Shown here in pieces: positions 1 to 10,780 of a stretch of 15,189 bases of DNA (positions are counted from its first letter, which is position 1; every line of letters begins with the position of its first letter). Below the pieces are notes generated by a model. That model saw nothing but the letters and a program-made list of their open reading frames with translations. It made no database searches and was not told the DNA's origin. The translations under genes were made by a program, and so were the position numbers. Source of the stretch: CAZFLM01 sp964519955 (GTDB lineage: Bacteria; Armatimonadota; Chthonomonadetes; Chthonomonadales; CAJBBX01); contig CAZFLM010000114.1 of NCBI GenBank assembly GCA_964519955.1, positions 1 through 15,189 of the forward strand. The letters run 5' to 3'.

Positions 1-2880
<2,880 letters not shown>

Positions 2881-3051
2881 GGTGTCAACCTTGACCTGCC
2901 GGTGCGTGTCGATCACGGAAACTGGGGCAGGAGGAGCATGCGGCGGGCACGCCCAAAGACGACGACGGCCCGCGCGCGAGCGCGTACGACCAAGCGCTGC
3001 GGACACGGGCGTCATTGGAACCGTGATGCCGGCTGGGTTGTTGGAACTGTT

Positions 3052-3057
3052 AGTATA
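3052..3057 (-). promoter_or_regulatory. Candidate -10 element for gltB
   Basis: On the minus strand this reads TATACT, five of six matches to TATAAT, in the only AT-rich patch of an otherwise GC-rich intergenic region. It would give a leader of roughly 165 nt before gltB. No good -35 hexamer is found 16-18 bp upstream (the 17-bp position reads ACCCGT), so this is weak. The same patch could also serve the divergent M48 array. Confidence 0.22.
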
Positions 3058-3065
3058 CCGCAACG

Positions 3066-3091
3066 TCGGCGGGCACGGGTGCGCCCGCCGA
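3066..3091. repeat. Perfect 9-bp inverted repeat in the gltB/M48 intergenic region
   Basis: TCGGCGGGC (3066-3074) and GCCCGCCGA (3083-3091) are exact inverse complements separated by an 8-nt loop. It lies next to the candidate -10 element. It could be an operator, a leader hairpin, or chance in GC-rich DNA. No T tract follows on either strand, so it is not a typical intrinsic terminator. Confidence 0.4.
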
Positions 3092-3220
3092 ACGGCTCGG
3101 CGATGGCGCGGCGGACGCGCTCCGTGCGGGCCGGGGCGCAGGATTCGCCAGTGCGCCGAGCGAACACGTGCGCATCCGCGGCCCAGATGGGCCAGCAACC
3201 CTGGGTGACGCGAACGCGCC

Positions 3221-3227
3221 GGAGGAG
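3221..3227 (+). promoter_or_regulatory. Ribosome binding site fixing the start of the first M48 gene
   Basis: GGAGGAG ends 9 nt before the ATG at 3237. This supports MDERLKQM as the N-terminus rather than the upstream in-frame GTG at 3168. It matches the MEER N-termini of the two downstream paralogues. Confidence 0.8.
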
Positions 3228-3236
3228 ACGCCCACG

Positions 3237-5132
3237 ATGGACGAGCGCCTGAAGCAGATGGTGAGACGCCTCGAGGAGTATGCCCGTCGAGATCCTGCGG
3301 GTTACAGGCTGCGAGTGGCCGCCCTGGCGGCGCTGGGCTACGCGTACCTGGTCGGCCTGGCCGTGCTGGCGGTCGCGCTCGCGATCGGCATCGGCGTTCT
3401 GGCGGCCAGCAACCACAGCAGTGGGATGGTCTGGAAGCTTGTGATCGTGCTCCTCGGCTTCGCATGGCTGGTGGCCCGGTCCCTCTGGGTCCGCATCCCG
3501 CCACCGGAGGGCATCGAGGTGACGCGCGATCAGGCGCCGCGGTTCTTCGCGACGCTCGACGACGTAACCGCCCGGCTGCAGTGCCCGCGCGTCGACCACC
3601 TGCTGATCGACGGAGACATGAACGCGTGCGCTGCCCAGGTGCCGCGGCTGGGCGTCTTCGGCTGCTACCGGCAGTACGTGGTGCTCGGCATGCCGCTCCT
3701 GCGCGCTCTCACCCCGGATCAGGCCCTTGCCGTGGTGGCGCACGAGCTGGGGCACCTCTCCGCGCGGCATGGACGCCTTGGCGTTTGGCTCTACCGGGTC
3801 CGAGCGACTTGGGGCTCGCTGATGGAGGAGCTGAGCCGTCGGCGCGCACACGGCGCGTTCCTTCTGACGAAGTTCCTCGCCTGGTACGGACCGCACTTCT
3901 CGGCCTACTCCTTCGTCCAGTCACGGGCGGGCGAGTATGAGGCCGATGCCCTGGCCGCCGAGATCGCAGGCGCCGAGAGCGCGGGTGCGGCGCTGGTGGC
4001 GACGGAAGCGAAGGGGTGGCACTACGCCAACAAGGTGATGCCGGGGCTCTGGAAGAGCGTCGAGGCCCTGCCGACGCCGCCCGCCCGCGCCCTGACGGGG
4101 GCGTCCAAGGCCTTGAGCGGCGCGACGCCCCCCGAGGATGCCGAGGCGGCCATCGCCCGCGCGCTGAAGGCGGAGACCGGCTACGACGACACGCACCCAG
4201 CGCTCCGGGACCGGCTGGCTGCCCTGCAGGGCTGCGCGCCCGCCGACGTCGTGGCGCCGCGCTTAACGATCGACGAGGCCCTCAGCGAGACGGCCGCGGA
4301 CCGCTTCCTCGGGGTGCTCGCGGACCGGATATCCGAGCAACTGGACGCGCAGTTCGTCGAATCGATGAAGGAAGGCTGGGCGGAGAACCACGAGAAGCGC
4401 CGCAAGGCAAGGGAGCGCTTGCAGGAGCTGACAGACAAGGCCGGCACGGAGCCCCTGACCAAGGACGAGGCGCGCGAGCGCGCGCTTATCATCGGCACGC
4501 TCTACGACGGCGAGGCTGCCATCCCTGCGCTTCGCGAGTTCGTCGCGGCGAACCCGGAGGATGCCGCCGGCCGGTTCGTGCTCGGCAGGGCCCTCATCGA
4601 GGCGGAGCAGCCGGAGGGGCTCGAGTACCTCGACGACGCCATGCGCCGCGATCCCGACTTCACGATAGAGGCCTGCAAGCTGGCGTACGTGTTCGTAGCG
4701 GAGCACGACGGCCGCGACGCCGCCGAGAAGTACCGCGAGGCGGCCCAGCTCCACGCAGAGCGACAGGAGCGGGCGTACACCGAGCGCTTCACACTATCGG
4801 CGCGCGACCACTTCCAGCCGCCGGACCTGCCGCCCGACCAGATCGACGCGATACGCGCCGCGGTTGCCGCCGAGCCCAAGGTTGGCCGGGCCTACGTCGT
4901 TCGCAAGCTGACCCACGAGATGGCCGAGCGCCCGTTCTACCTGGTGGGTGTCGTCCCGGTGTCCACCTTCGGACTCGCCCGCGAGTCTGACGACAACGCG
5001 CTCCGGGATCGCCTGGCAGAGGCGCTCGACGTACCGATCGAAGCGCTGGTCGTCGTCCTGCGCGGCAATGGCGCCGCTCTCCTCAAGCCCATCAGCCGCG
5101 TGGCCGGCGCGGAGATCTACCGGCGGCAGTAG
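3237..5132 (+). CDS. Membrane-anchored M48-family metalloprotease with TPR-like C-terminal half (copy 1 of 3)
   Basis: A 631-residue predicted zinc endopeptidase of the M48 (Ste24/HtpX) clan. A basic N-terminal segment is followed by two membrane segments at about 27-57 and 65-84, so the catalytic part probably faces the cytoplasm. The zinc motif HELGH is at 169-173 and the third ligand is predicted to be Glu233 in GEYEAD. Flanking family-like motifs include VPRLGVFG (135-142), WLYRVRATW (184-192) and HPALRDRLAAL (320-330). Residues about 412-510 look like degenerate TPR helices, and about 525-631 form a separate domain ending in GAEIYRRQ that recurs in both downstream paralogues. It is the first gene of a three-gene array, with 15 nt to the next gene. 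The active site looks intact, so it is probably a working protease, but the substrate is unknown. A membrane-protein quality-control role is inference. Confidence 0.9.
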   Translation: MDERLKQMVRRLEEYARRDPAGYRLRVAALAALGYAYLVGLAVLAVALAIGIGVLAASNHSSGMVWKLVIVLLGFAWLVARSLWVRIPPPEGIEVTRDQAPRFFATLDDVTARLQCPRVDHLLIDGDMNACAAQVPRLGVFGCYRQYVVLGMPLLRALTPDQALAVVAHELGHLSARHGRLGVWLYRVRATWGSLMEELSRRRAHGAFLLTKFLAWYGPHFSAYSFVQSRAGEYEADALAAEIAGAESAGAALVATEAKGWHYANKVMPGLWKSVEALPTPPARALTGASKALSGATPPEDAEAAIARALKAETGYDDTHPALRDRLAALQGCAPADVVAPRLTIDEALSETAADRFLGVLADRISEQLDAQFVESMKEGWAENHEKRRKARERLQELTDKAGTEPLTKDEARERALIIGTLYDGEAAIPALREFVAANPEDAAGRFVLGRALIEAEQPEGLEYLDDAMRRDPDFTIEACKLAYVFVAEHDGRDAAEKYREAAQLHAERQERAYTERFTLSARDHFQPPDLPPDQIDAIRAAVAAEPKVGRAYVVRKLTHEMAERPFYLVGVVPVSTFGLARESDDNALRDRLAEALDVPIEALVVVLRGNGAALLKPISRVAGAEIYRRQ

Positions 5133-5159
5133 CGGAGGGTTGATCCTGTGGAAGAGCGG
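5091..5159 (+). repeat. Junction direct repeat, left copy
   Basis: This 69-nt stretch covers the last codons of M48 copy 1, its stop, the GGAGG ribosome site (5134-5138) and the GTG start of copy 2. It matches 6993-7061 at 67 of 69 positions, differing only at 5103 and 5139. The offset is 1902 nt, the length of one repeat unit. Confidence 0.93.
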
Positions 5160-7034
5160 CACAAGCTGCTGGTCGCCAGGCTGGTGGACTGCGCAAGGCG
5201 CCGTCCGATGTGGTTCAGGCTCCGCGTGGTGGCGCTTGTCGCCCTGGGCTACCTGTACTTGCTGGCGCTGACCGCCGGCTCGCTTGCCGCATCCGTTGCC
5301 ATCCCGCGCTGGTCGTTGGCCACAGGAGTCGGCACCTTCGGCTCGCTGATGATCGCGTTGGGCTTGTTCGTCTTCGGGCTCTTCCTCTTCGTGTCCCTGT
5401 GGGTGCGGGTGCCGGCGCCTGCGGGGGTGGAGGTTACCCGGGAGCAAGCTCCGGCGCTCTTCGGCGCCGTCGGCCGGGTAGCGGAGCGTCTCGCTTGCCC
5501 GGTGCCGGATCACGTCCTGATCGATGGCGACTTCAACGTAGGCGCCTTCAATGTCCCTCGCTTCGGCATCTTCGGCGGGCGCCGCCGGTATCTGCGCCTG
5601 GGCTATCCGCTGCTCTGCTCTCTGTCGGCGAAGCACCTCGATGCCATCGTCGGCCACGAGATACGGCACCTGTCGGCGCGCCAGGGCACGCTGGGCATCT
5701 GGATCTACCGCATCCAGCGGAGCTGGGAGGTGCTGCTGACCGGCGACCGGCCCCAGAAGGGCGGCTTCGAGATCGGCTCGCTGTTCCGCTGGTATCGGCC
5801 GATCATCGGCGCGCATGCCTTCGCGCTGACCCGGGCGTCGGAGTATGAGGCCGATCGTATGGCCGCGGATGCTGCCGGCCTCGACGTCGCCATCGAGGCG
5901 CTCTCAGCCGTATGGGTTTTGGAGGACTACTACCGCTCCAAGGTACTGCCGTCGATGCGGAGGCTACTGGACGAGCAAGAGGAGCCGCCCAGAGGGGCGA
6001 TGCTGGGCGCATGGGCGCGGATGGCGGAACCCGTACCGCCTGAGGACGCCGAGAGCGCCACTCGCCGCGCGATCAACCGCGTGACGGACTGCAGGAGTGC
6101 TCACCCCGCACCCCGCGACCGGGTCGCCGCGCTGGCGGGCGAGCCGGCCGGCTCCGTGGCTCTCCGGCTGCCGGAGGCGGCGGGCGCCGGCAACTCGGCA
6201 GCCGCGCTGCTAGGCGCCGCACGCGAGGCGGTGGCCGAGCAGCTCGATGCTCAGCTCGTGAAGGCGATGAGGCAGGAATGGGCCGTACAGCACCGAGCGC
6301 GATGCCGCGCGAAGGAGCTGCTGGCGAGGCTGACCGCCAAAGCGCAGTCGGGCACGATCAGCGCGCAGGAGGCACGGGAGCGTGTCTGTCTCATTGGCAG
6401 TCTCTGCGAGGGCGATGAGGCCATCGCGGCCCTTCGCGAGTTCGTGGAGGCGCAACCTGATGATGCCGGAGCGAACCTGCTCCTCGGGCGGGCACTCATT
6501 GAGGCCGGCCGGCGCGAAGGGCTGGAGTACCTGGACGACGCGATGCGGCGCGATCGGGCATGCATCGTGAAGGCATGCCGGGCGGCCTACCCCTATGTGC
6601 TGGAGTACGACGGGCACGAGGCTGCCAAGAAGTACCGTGCGGCTGAGGAGCAGGAAGTGGAGCGCCAGAGGAGAGCCTGCGAGGAGCGCACGGTTCTCTC
6701 CCGCCGCGACCGGTTCCAGCCGCCCGACCTGTCCGCCGAGCATATCGAGGCGATCCGAGCGACCGTGGCCGCGGACCCAAGCGTCAAGCGAGCTTACGTG
6801 GTGCGCAAGCTGACCCAGGAGATGGCGGACCGCCCTTTCTATGTGATCGCCGTGGTGCCGGTGTGGGTGGTGGGCTACGTACAGTGGGCTCGCGACTCCC
6901 AACTGCGCGAGCGGCTGACCAGGGCGCTCGACCTGCCTGTCGAGGCGCTCGTCATCGTGCTGCGCGGCGAACACGTGAAGCTGTACCGGCCGATCAGCCG
7001 CGTGCCCGGCGCGGAGATCTACCGGCGGCAGTAG
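5148..7034 (+). CDS. Membrane-anchored M48-family metalloprotease with TPR-like C-terminal half (copy 2 of 3)
   Basis: A 628-residue paralogue of the preceding gene with the same architecture. A GTG start at 5148 lies 9 nt after GGAGG (5134-5138) and gives MEERHKLLVARL. Predicted membrane segments are at about 29-52 and 65-84. The zinc motif is HEIRH at 170-174, which keeps both histidines and the glutamate but replaces the usual glycine with arginine. The third ligand is predicted to be Glu232 in SEYEAD. VPRFGIFG, WIYRIQRSW and HPAPRDRVAAL match copy 1. The TPR-like region and C-terminal domain are close to copy 1, including EGLEYLDDAMRRD and FQPPDLS, and the protein ends GAEIYRRQ. It is probably an active protease cotranscribed with its neighbours. 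Substrate unknown. The Arg in the motif could alter specificity or activity. Confidence 0.88.
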   Translation: MEERHKLLVARLVDCARRRPMWFRLRVVALVALGYLYLLALTAGSLAASVAIPRWSLATGVGTFGSLMIALGLFVFGLFLFVSLWVRVPAPAGVEVTREQAPALFGAVGRVAERLACPVPDHVLIDGDFNVGAFNVPRFGIFGGRRRYLRLGYPLLCSLSAKHLDAIVGHEIRHLSARQGTLGIWIYRIQRSWEVLLTGDRPQKGGFEIGSLFRWYRPIIGAHAFALTRASEYEADRMAADAAGLDVAIEALSAVWVLEDYYRSKVLPSMRRLLDEQEEPPRGAMLGAWARMAEPVPPEDAESATRRAINRVTDCRSAHPAPRDRVAALAGEPAGSVALRLPEAAGAGNSAAALLGAAREAVAEQLDAQLVKAMRQEWAVQHRARCRAKELLARLTAKAQSGTISAQEARERVCLIGSLCEGDEAIAALREFVEAQPDDAGANLLLGRALIEAGRREGLEYLDDAMRRDRACIVKACRAAYPYVLEYDGHEAAKKYRAAEEQEVERQRRACEERTVLSRRDRFQPPDLSAEHIEAIRATVAADPSVKRAYVVRKLTQEMADRPFYVIAVVPVWVVGYVQWARDSQLRERLTRALDLPVEALVIVLRGEHVKLYRPISRVPGAEIYRRQ

Positions 7035-7061
7035 CGGAGGTTTGATCCTGTGGAAGAGCGG
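6993..7061 (+). repeat. Junction direct repeat, right copy
   Basis: This is the copy 2 / copy 3 gene junction, matching 5091-5159 at 67 of 69 positions. It carries the stop codon of copy 2, GGAGG at 7036-7040 and the GTG start of copy 3. It is the clearest nucleotide trace of tandem duplication in the array. Confidence 0.93.
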
Positions 7062-8945
7062 TACGAGCGTCTGGCTGCCGGGCTCGAGGAGGTTGCGCGG
7101 GCGAACCCGGCGGGCTTTCGGAGGAGGCTTATCGCCCTCGCGCTTGTCGGGCAGGTGGCGCCGCTGGTGCTGTTGGTCGCATGCGCGGTAGGACTGGTCC
7201 TGCTCGTACCCCTCTTCGACCGGATCGAGGTGTTCCTGTGCGGTGGCGCCCCGCTGGCGGCAGGCCTGGTCGGTGCCATCATCATCATTGTACAGTCCCT
7301 GCGCGTGCGCGAGATTCGGCCGACCGGCATCGAGGTGCCGCGCGACCGTGCCGCTCCGCTGTTCGAGGTGCTCGACGATCTGTCGAGCCGTCTCGGCTGC
7401 CCTCGCATCGAGCGGGTGTTGATCGACGGCAGGTTCGGAGCAGTATCGAACCGCGCCCGCTTCGGACGGCCCTTCGCGCGCCGCGAGGCGTACGTCCTCC
7501 TTGGCTACCCGCTGCTCTGCGCGCTCTCGGCGGAGCAGGGCATCGCGTGCATCGCGGCCATCATGGCGTGCCTCCATCCTCGCCACGACGCGCTTCGCCG
7601 CTGGACGTATCGCGTCGACCACACCTGGGCCGGCGTCGCTCGCTTCGGGGCAGCTTCACGCGAGACCGCGGGCTGGGACCCGATGTCGCTGGTGAGCTGG
7701 TACACTCCGCTGTTTCGCGCCTACCAGTACGCCCACGCCCACCAATGCGAGCGGGAGGCAGACCAGAGAGCGGCGCAGATCGCCGGAGCCGGTACGCTCA
7801 TTGATGCGCTTGTCGCGATCGCCATCAGGCAGCATCGGTTCGACCATGTGCTTCTGCCGGCGATGATGGCGCGCGTCCGCGAAGAGCCCGTGGCGCCGCT
7901 CTATCCCCTGAGTGGCGTCGCTAAGGCGGCCGGCGACCCGATCGACGCAGAGGAGGCCGAGCGGGCGCTCGCGAAGGCGCTGGCAGAGCCGATATCGCCG
8001 TGGCATCCGTGCGTGCCGCTGCGAGAGCGTGCTGCCCTGCTCCGTGGGGTGCCAGTTGGCGCTGCGGACGTCTCGGCATCCGCTCTCGCGCAAGGCCCGG
8101 CAGTGTCCGCGGCGGCGCACTTCCTGGGTCCTTGGGCTCTCGAAGTGGATCGCCTACTCGACGAGTGGTTCATGTCCGGCCCCGGCTTGGAGTGGCGCAC
8201 GCGGCACTCGGGTTTCCGCCAGGCCCGATCCCGCCTGGACGAGCTGGAGCCAGGCGCGGCGGAGGGTGCCCTGTCTGGAGCGGAGGCGGCCGAGCGTGCC
8301 CGGCTCTTGGCGACACTCCGCTCGGGCGAGGAGGCCGTCGCGGCGCTCAAGGAGCACGTTGCAGCCTTCCCAGAGGATGCGTATGGTCGCTTCTACCTGG
8401 GCTGCGCGCTGCTGGACTCCGGAGACGACGAGGGCTTTGAGCACCTAGACGCGGCGATGCGACTGGCGCCGGACTTCGCTCCGCAGGTGTGCGAGGTCGG
8501 GTACCGGCACGCGGTCGAGCGCCAGAACCAAGATGCGGCTCGGCGATACCAGGAGGCAGCGCAGGCCCGCGCCGAAGCCATGGACCTCGCATTCACCGAG
8601 CGCCACACGTTCTCTCCCGAAGACGACCTGCGCCCGCACGGCCTGCCCCAGGAGCGCGTGGACGCCGTCGTCGCCGGGTTGGCCTCCGAGCGCAGCGTCC
8701 GGATCGCCTATCTTGTGCGGAAGCAGACGCGTAACATGCCCGACATGCCCTTCTACGTCCTCGCGGTCGTCGTCGGCCCGAGCCTGCGCATGCAGCGCCG
8801 CGACGAGGGCACTCTGGAGTGGCGCCTCAACCACGCGGCGCCTCTCCCCGGGGATGGCACCGTCATCGTGCTCCGCGGCGCCGACGCCAGGATGCGCAAG
8901 CCTATCCGCAGCGTGCCTGGCGCGGAGATCTACCGCCCGAAGTAG
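7050..8945 (+). CDS. M48-like pseudoprotease, HExxH lost (copy 3 of 3)
   Basis: A 631-residue third paralogue. The GTG at 7050 follows GGAGG (7036-7040) by 9 nt and gives MEERYERLAAGLEEVAR. Two N-terminal membrane segments are kept (about 27-54 and 62-83). Aligned without gaps to copy 2, HEIRH (170-174) is replaced by AIMAC, so both zinc histidines and the catalytic glutamate are gone. The helix with the third ligand survives as CEREAD (Glu234), as does WTYRVDHTW. The TPR-like region (FYLGCALLDSGDDEGFEHLD) and the C-terminal domain (YLVRKQTRNMPDMPFYVLAV, ending GAEIYRPK) are preserved, and the frame is intact over the full length. This pattern points to a maintained protein without M48 catalysis rather than a decaying gene. 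A regulatory or scaffolding role with the active copies is inference. A 15-bp hairpin lies just downstream. Confidence 0.88.
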   Translation: MEERYERLAAGLEEVARANPAGFRRRLIALALVGQVAPLVLLVACAVGLVLLVPLFDRIEVFLCGGAPLAAGLVGAIIIIVQSLRVREIRPTGIEVPRDRAAPLFEVLDDLSSRLGCPRIERVLIDGRFGAVSNRARFGRPFARREAYVLLGYPLLCALSAEQGIACIAAIMACLHPRHDALRRWTYRVDHTWAGVARFGAASRETAGWDPMSLVSWYTPLFRAYQYAHAHQCEREADQRAAQIAGAGTLIDALVAIAIRQHRFDHVLLPAMMARVREEPVAPLYPLSGVAKAAGDPIDAEEAERALAKALAEPISPWHPCVPLRERAALLRGVPVGAADVSASALAQGPAVSAAAHFLGPWALEVDRLLDEWFMSGPGLEWRTRHSGFRQARSRLDELEPGAAEGALSGAEAAERARLLATLRSGEEAVAALKEHVAAFPEDAYGRFYLGCALLDSGDDEGFEHLDAAMRLAPDFAPQVCEVGYRHAVERQNQDAARRYQEAAQARAEAMDLAFTERHTFSPEDDLRPHGLPQERVDAVVAGLASERSVRIAYLVRKQTRNMPDMPFYVLAVVVGPSLRMQRRDEGTLEWRLNHAAPLPGDGTVIVLRGADARMRKPIRSVPGAEIYRPK

Positions 8946-8954
8946 GCTCAGACA

Positions 8955-8988
8955 CACGAACGGCGGGCCCACCGGCCCGCCGTTCGTG
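8955..8988. terminator. Perfect 15-bp hairpin, probable bidirectional terminator
   Basis: CACGAACGGCGGGCC (8955-8969) pairs perfectly with 8974-8988 around a CACC loop. It sits between the stop of the third M48 gene (8945) and the stop of the convergent fucosidase gene (9011), the place expected for a terminator serving both. No strong T tract follows on either strand, so termination may be non-canonical. Confidence 0.75.
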
Positions 8989-9010
8989 CATCATCCTCTC
9001 CACGGCAGCG

Positions 9011-10765
9011 CTACGGCCCGGCCGCCAGCTTCACCGTCTGCAGGTTCATCACCGCGCCGGCCGGCATCGAGAGGGCGCGGACCGCGATCACCTGCTTGCC
9101 CGCCTTCAGGTCCAGCTCCCCGATGACGAACGGCTTGAACGTGCCCCACGAGCCGGTCGCCTGCACCTTGCTCTTGCACAGCGGCCTGCCATCGACGCCC
9201 ACGCTGAACTCGCTGCCCGCATTCTCGTTCGGGCACGCGTACGTCACCTCGATCTGATAGTTGCCGTCACGGGGCACCTCGATGGTCCAGGTCACGAAGT
9301 CCTTCTGGTCGATCCAGAAGCCGATGTTGTCCCGCTCGGGGCCCTGCTCGTACTGCGCCGTGTTGCCGTGCACCTCGGCGTCGACCGCCTTCAGCGTGAA
9401 GAGGCCGCCGCTCGCGGGCTTCTGCACGGGCGCCGCCTCGTCGGCCACGGGCTTGCCGGCCAGCGTCAACTCGACCACGGTGGCCAGGTCGCTGATCTTG
9501 CTGGGCTTGTCGAGGTAGTACACCGTCTCCCCGCCGGCGGCCGGCTTGACGGCGAGCGGCTCGCTGCCATCCAGCGCGCGCGCCGAGAGCACCTGCGTCT
9601 TCAGGCCGGGCAGCGCCAGCCCCTCCTCGGGCCAGTTGAACACGATCAGGTACAGCTTGTCGCCCTTCACGGTGCAGCGGCCGTCGAACGGGAGCTTCTT
9701 GAACGGGCTCTGCGAGGTGCCGTAGATCGCCGCACGGTTCACCTTCATCCAGTCGCCGACCTGCGCGAGGCGCTCGACGATGGGCGCGGGGAACTCGCCC
9801 AGCTCGGTGGGGCCGACGTTCAGCAGGAAGTTGCCGCCCTTGTGCGCGATGTCGCAGAGCTTGCGGACGAGGTCCTGGGTGGACTTCCAGTTGGTGTTGT
9901 CCTTCGTGTAGCCCCAGGTGTCGTTGATGGTCATGCAGGTCTCCCACAGGCGGCCGCCCTTCATGGCCCCCGCGGGGATGGTCTGCTCAGGCGTGGAGTG
10001 GTCCTCCGCAAGCTGGTTGCGGTCGTTGATGATGATCTTCGGCTGGATGGACCGGATCATCGCGTTGACCTCGGCCGACCGCAGCTCCGTCGCGTTGTGC
10101 TCCCAGCCGCCGTCGAACCAGATGACTCCGATGCGTCCGTAGTTCGTCAGCAGCTCGCGAAGCTGCCCCTTCATGTGGTCGATGTAGCGGTCGAGGCTGG
10201 CGCCGGCCGCCGGGCGGGTGGTCGTCTCCCAGGGGCGGCGGGGCAGGTAGTCGGGGTGGTGCCAGTCCATGATGCTGTGGTAGAAGCAGAGGACGATGCC
10301 CTGCTTCTTGCACTCCTCGGCCAGCTCCTTCATCGGGTCGCGCCCGAACGGCGTCGCCTTGACGATGGTGTAGTCGGTGAGTTGGGAGTCGAACATGCAG
10401 AAGCCGTCGTGGTGCTTGCTGGTGATGACGATGTACTTCATCCCGGCGGCCTTGGCGATGCTCACCCACTTCTTCGCGTCGAACTTCACCGGGTTGAACT
10501 GAGGGGCGAACTTCTCGTAGTCCTTCACCTGGAGCCGCGAACCCGAGAAGTACCACTCGGCGCCGCCCGAGGCGCTGGCCGGGACGGAGTAGACGCCCCA
10601 GTGGATGAACATGCCGAACTTGGCCTCGCGCCACCACCTGGTGCGGGCGGCGAACTGGGCAGGGGTCTCCTGCTTCTGCGCGGGCTTCTTCGCGGTCTGC
10701 GCGCCCGCCGGCATCAGCGCGGCGAACGCGACGAGCGCCGCGAGCGGAGCATGTCGTGCAAGCAT
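9011..10765 (-). CDS. Secreted alpha-L-fucosidase (GH29) with C-terminal beta-sandwich module
   Basis: A 584-residue GH29 family enzyme expected to release L-fucose from glycans by a retaining mechanism. The ATG at 10765 is chosen because it starts a signal peptide (MLARHAPLAALVAFAALMPA, cleavage near GAQ 21-23) and follows AAGGA (10773-10777) by 7 nt; the frame stays open further upstream to 11038 but without signal-like sequence. GH29 motifs include FGMFIHWGVYS (50-60), TSKHHDGF (115-122) and IWFDGGWEHN (215-224), where Asp218 is the predicted nucleophile. HKGGNFLLNVGPT is also present. The catalytic domain is followed by a small beta domain and, from about 453 to 584, a galactose-binding-like module (CBM6/CBM35-like). 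The acid/base residue is not assigned. It is exported, probably periplasmic or extracellular, and could act on fucosylated polysaccharide or glycoprotein. GH29 includes other specificities, so the substrate is not certain. Confidence 0.92.
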   Translation of the reverse strand: MLARHAPLAALVAFAALMPAGAQTAKKPAQKQETPAQFAARTRWWREAKFGMFIHWGVYSVPASASGGAEWYFSGSRLQVKDYEKFAPQFNPVKFDAKKWVSIAKAAGMKYIVITSKHHDGFCMFDSQLTDYTIVKATPFGRDPMKELAEECKKQGIVLCFYHSIMDWHHPDYLPRRPWETTTRPAAGASLDRYIDHMKGQLRELLTNYGRIGVIWFDGGWEHNATELRSAEVNAMIRSIQPKIIINDRNQLAEDHSTPEQTIPAGAMKGGRLWETCMTINDTWGYTKDNTNWKSTQDLVRKLCDIAHKGGNFLLNVGPTELGEFPAPIVERLAQVGDWMKVNRAAIYGTSQSPFKKLPFDGRCTVKGDKLYLIVFNWPEEGLALPGLKTQVLSARALDGSEPLAVKPAAGGETVYYLDKPSKISDLATVVELTLAGKPVADEAAPVQKPASGGLFTLKAVDAEVHGNTAQYEQGPERDNIGFWIDQKDFVTWTIEVPRDGNYQIEVTYACPNENAGSEFSVGVDGRPLCKSKVQATGSWGTFKPFVIGELDLKAGKQVIAVRALSMPAGAVMNLQTVKLAAGP

Positions 10766-10780
10766 ATGTGGGTCCTTTCC

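Larger units (their letters stand above)
2881..3236. other. Divergent intergenic region between gltB and the M48 array
   Basis: No convincing gene is seen here. The region separates two divergently transcribed genes, so promoters for both should lie in it. The only clearly AT-richer stretch is about 3036-3059, followed by a 9-bp inverted repeat at 3066-3091. The M48 reading frame stays open upstream to 3168, but the paralogues and the Shine-Dalgarno site both favour the ATG at 3237. I see no small RNA or riboswitch that I recognise. Confidence 0.6.

Noticed and set aside
3012..3896. Minus-strand open frame over the start of M48 copy 1
   Set aside because: It is antisense to the HELGH-containing gene and has no domain.
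4794..5816. Minus-strand frame opposite the copy 1 / copy 2 junction
   Set aside because: It overlaps two well supported genes. A similar frame appears opposite the next junction only because the DNA is duplicated.
5091..7061. CRISPR or mobile-element interpretation of the 69-nt direct repeat
   Set aside because: There are only two copies, 1902 nt apart, at gene junctions. Tandem gene duplication explains them fully.
6210..7622. Minus-strand 470-codon frame opposite copies 2 and 3
   Set aside because: It is a shadow of the conserved paralogues, with resemblance to the other junction frame explained by the tandem duplication.
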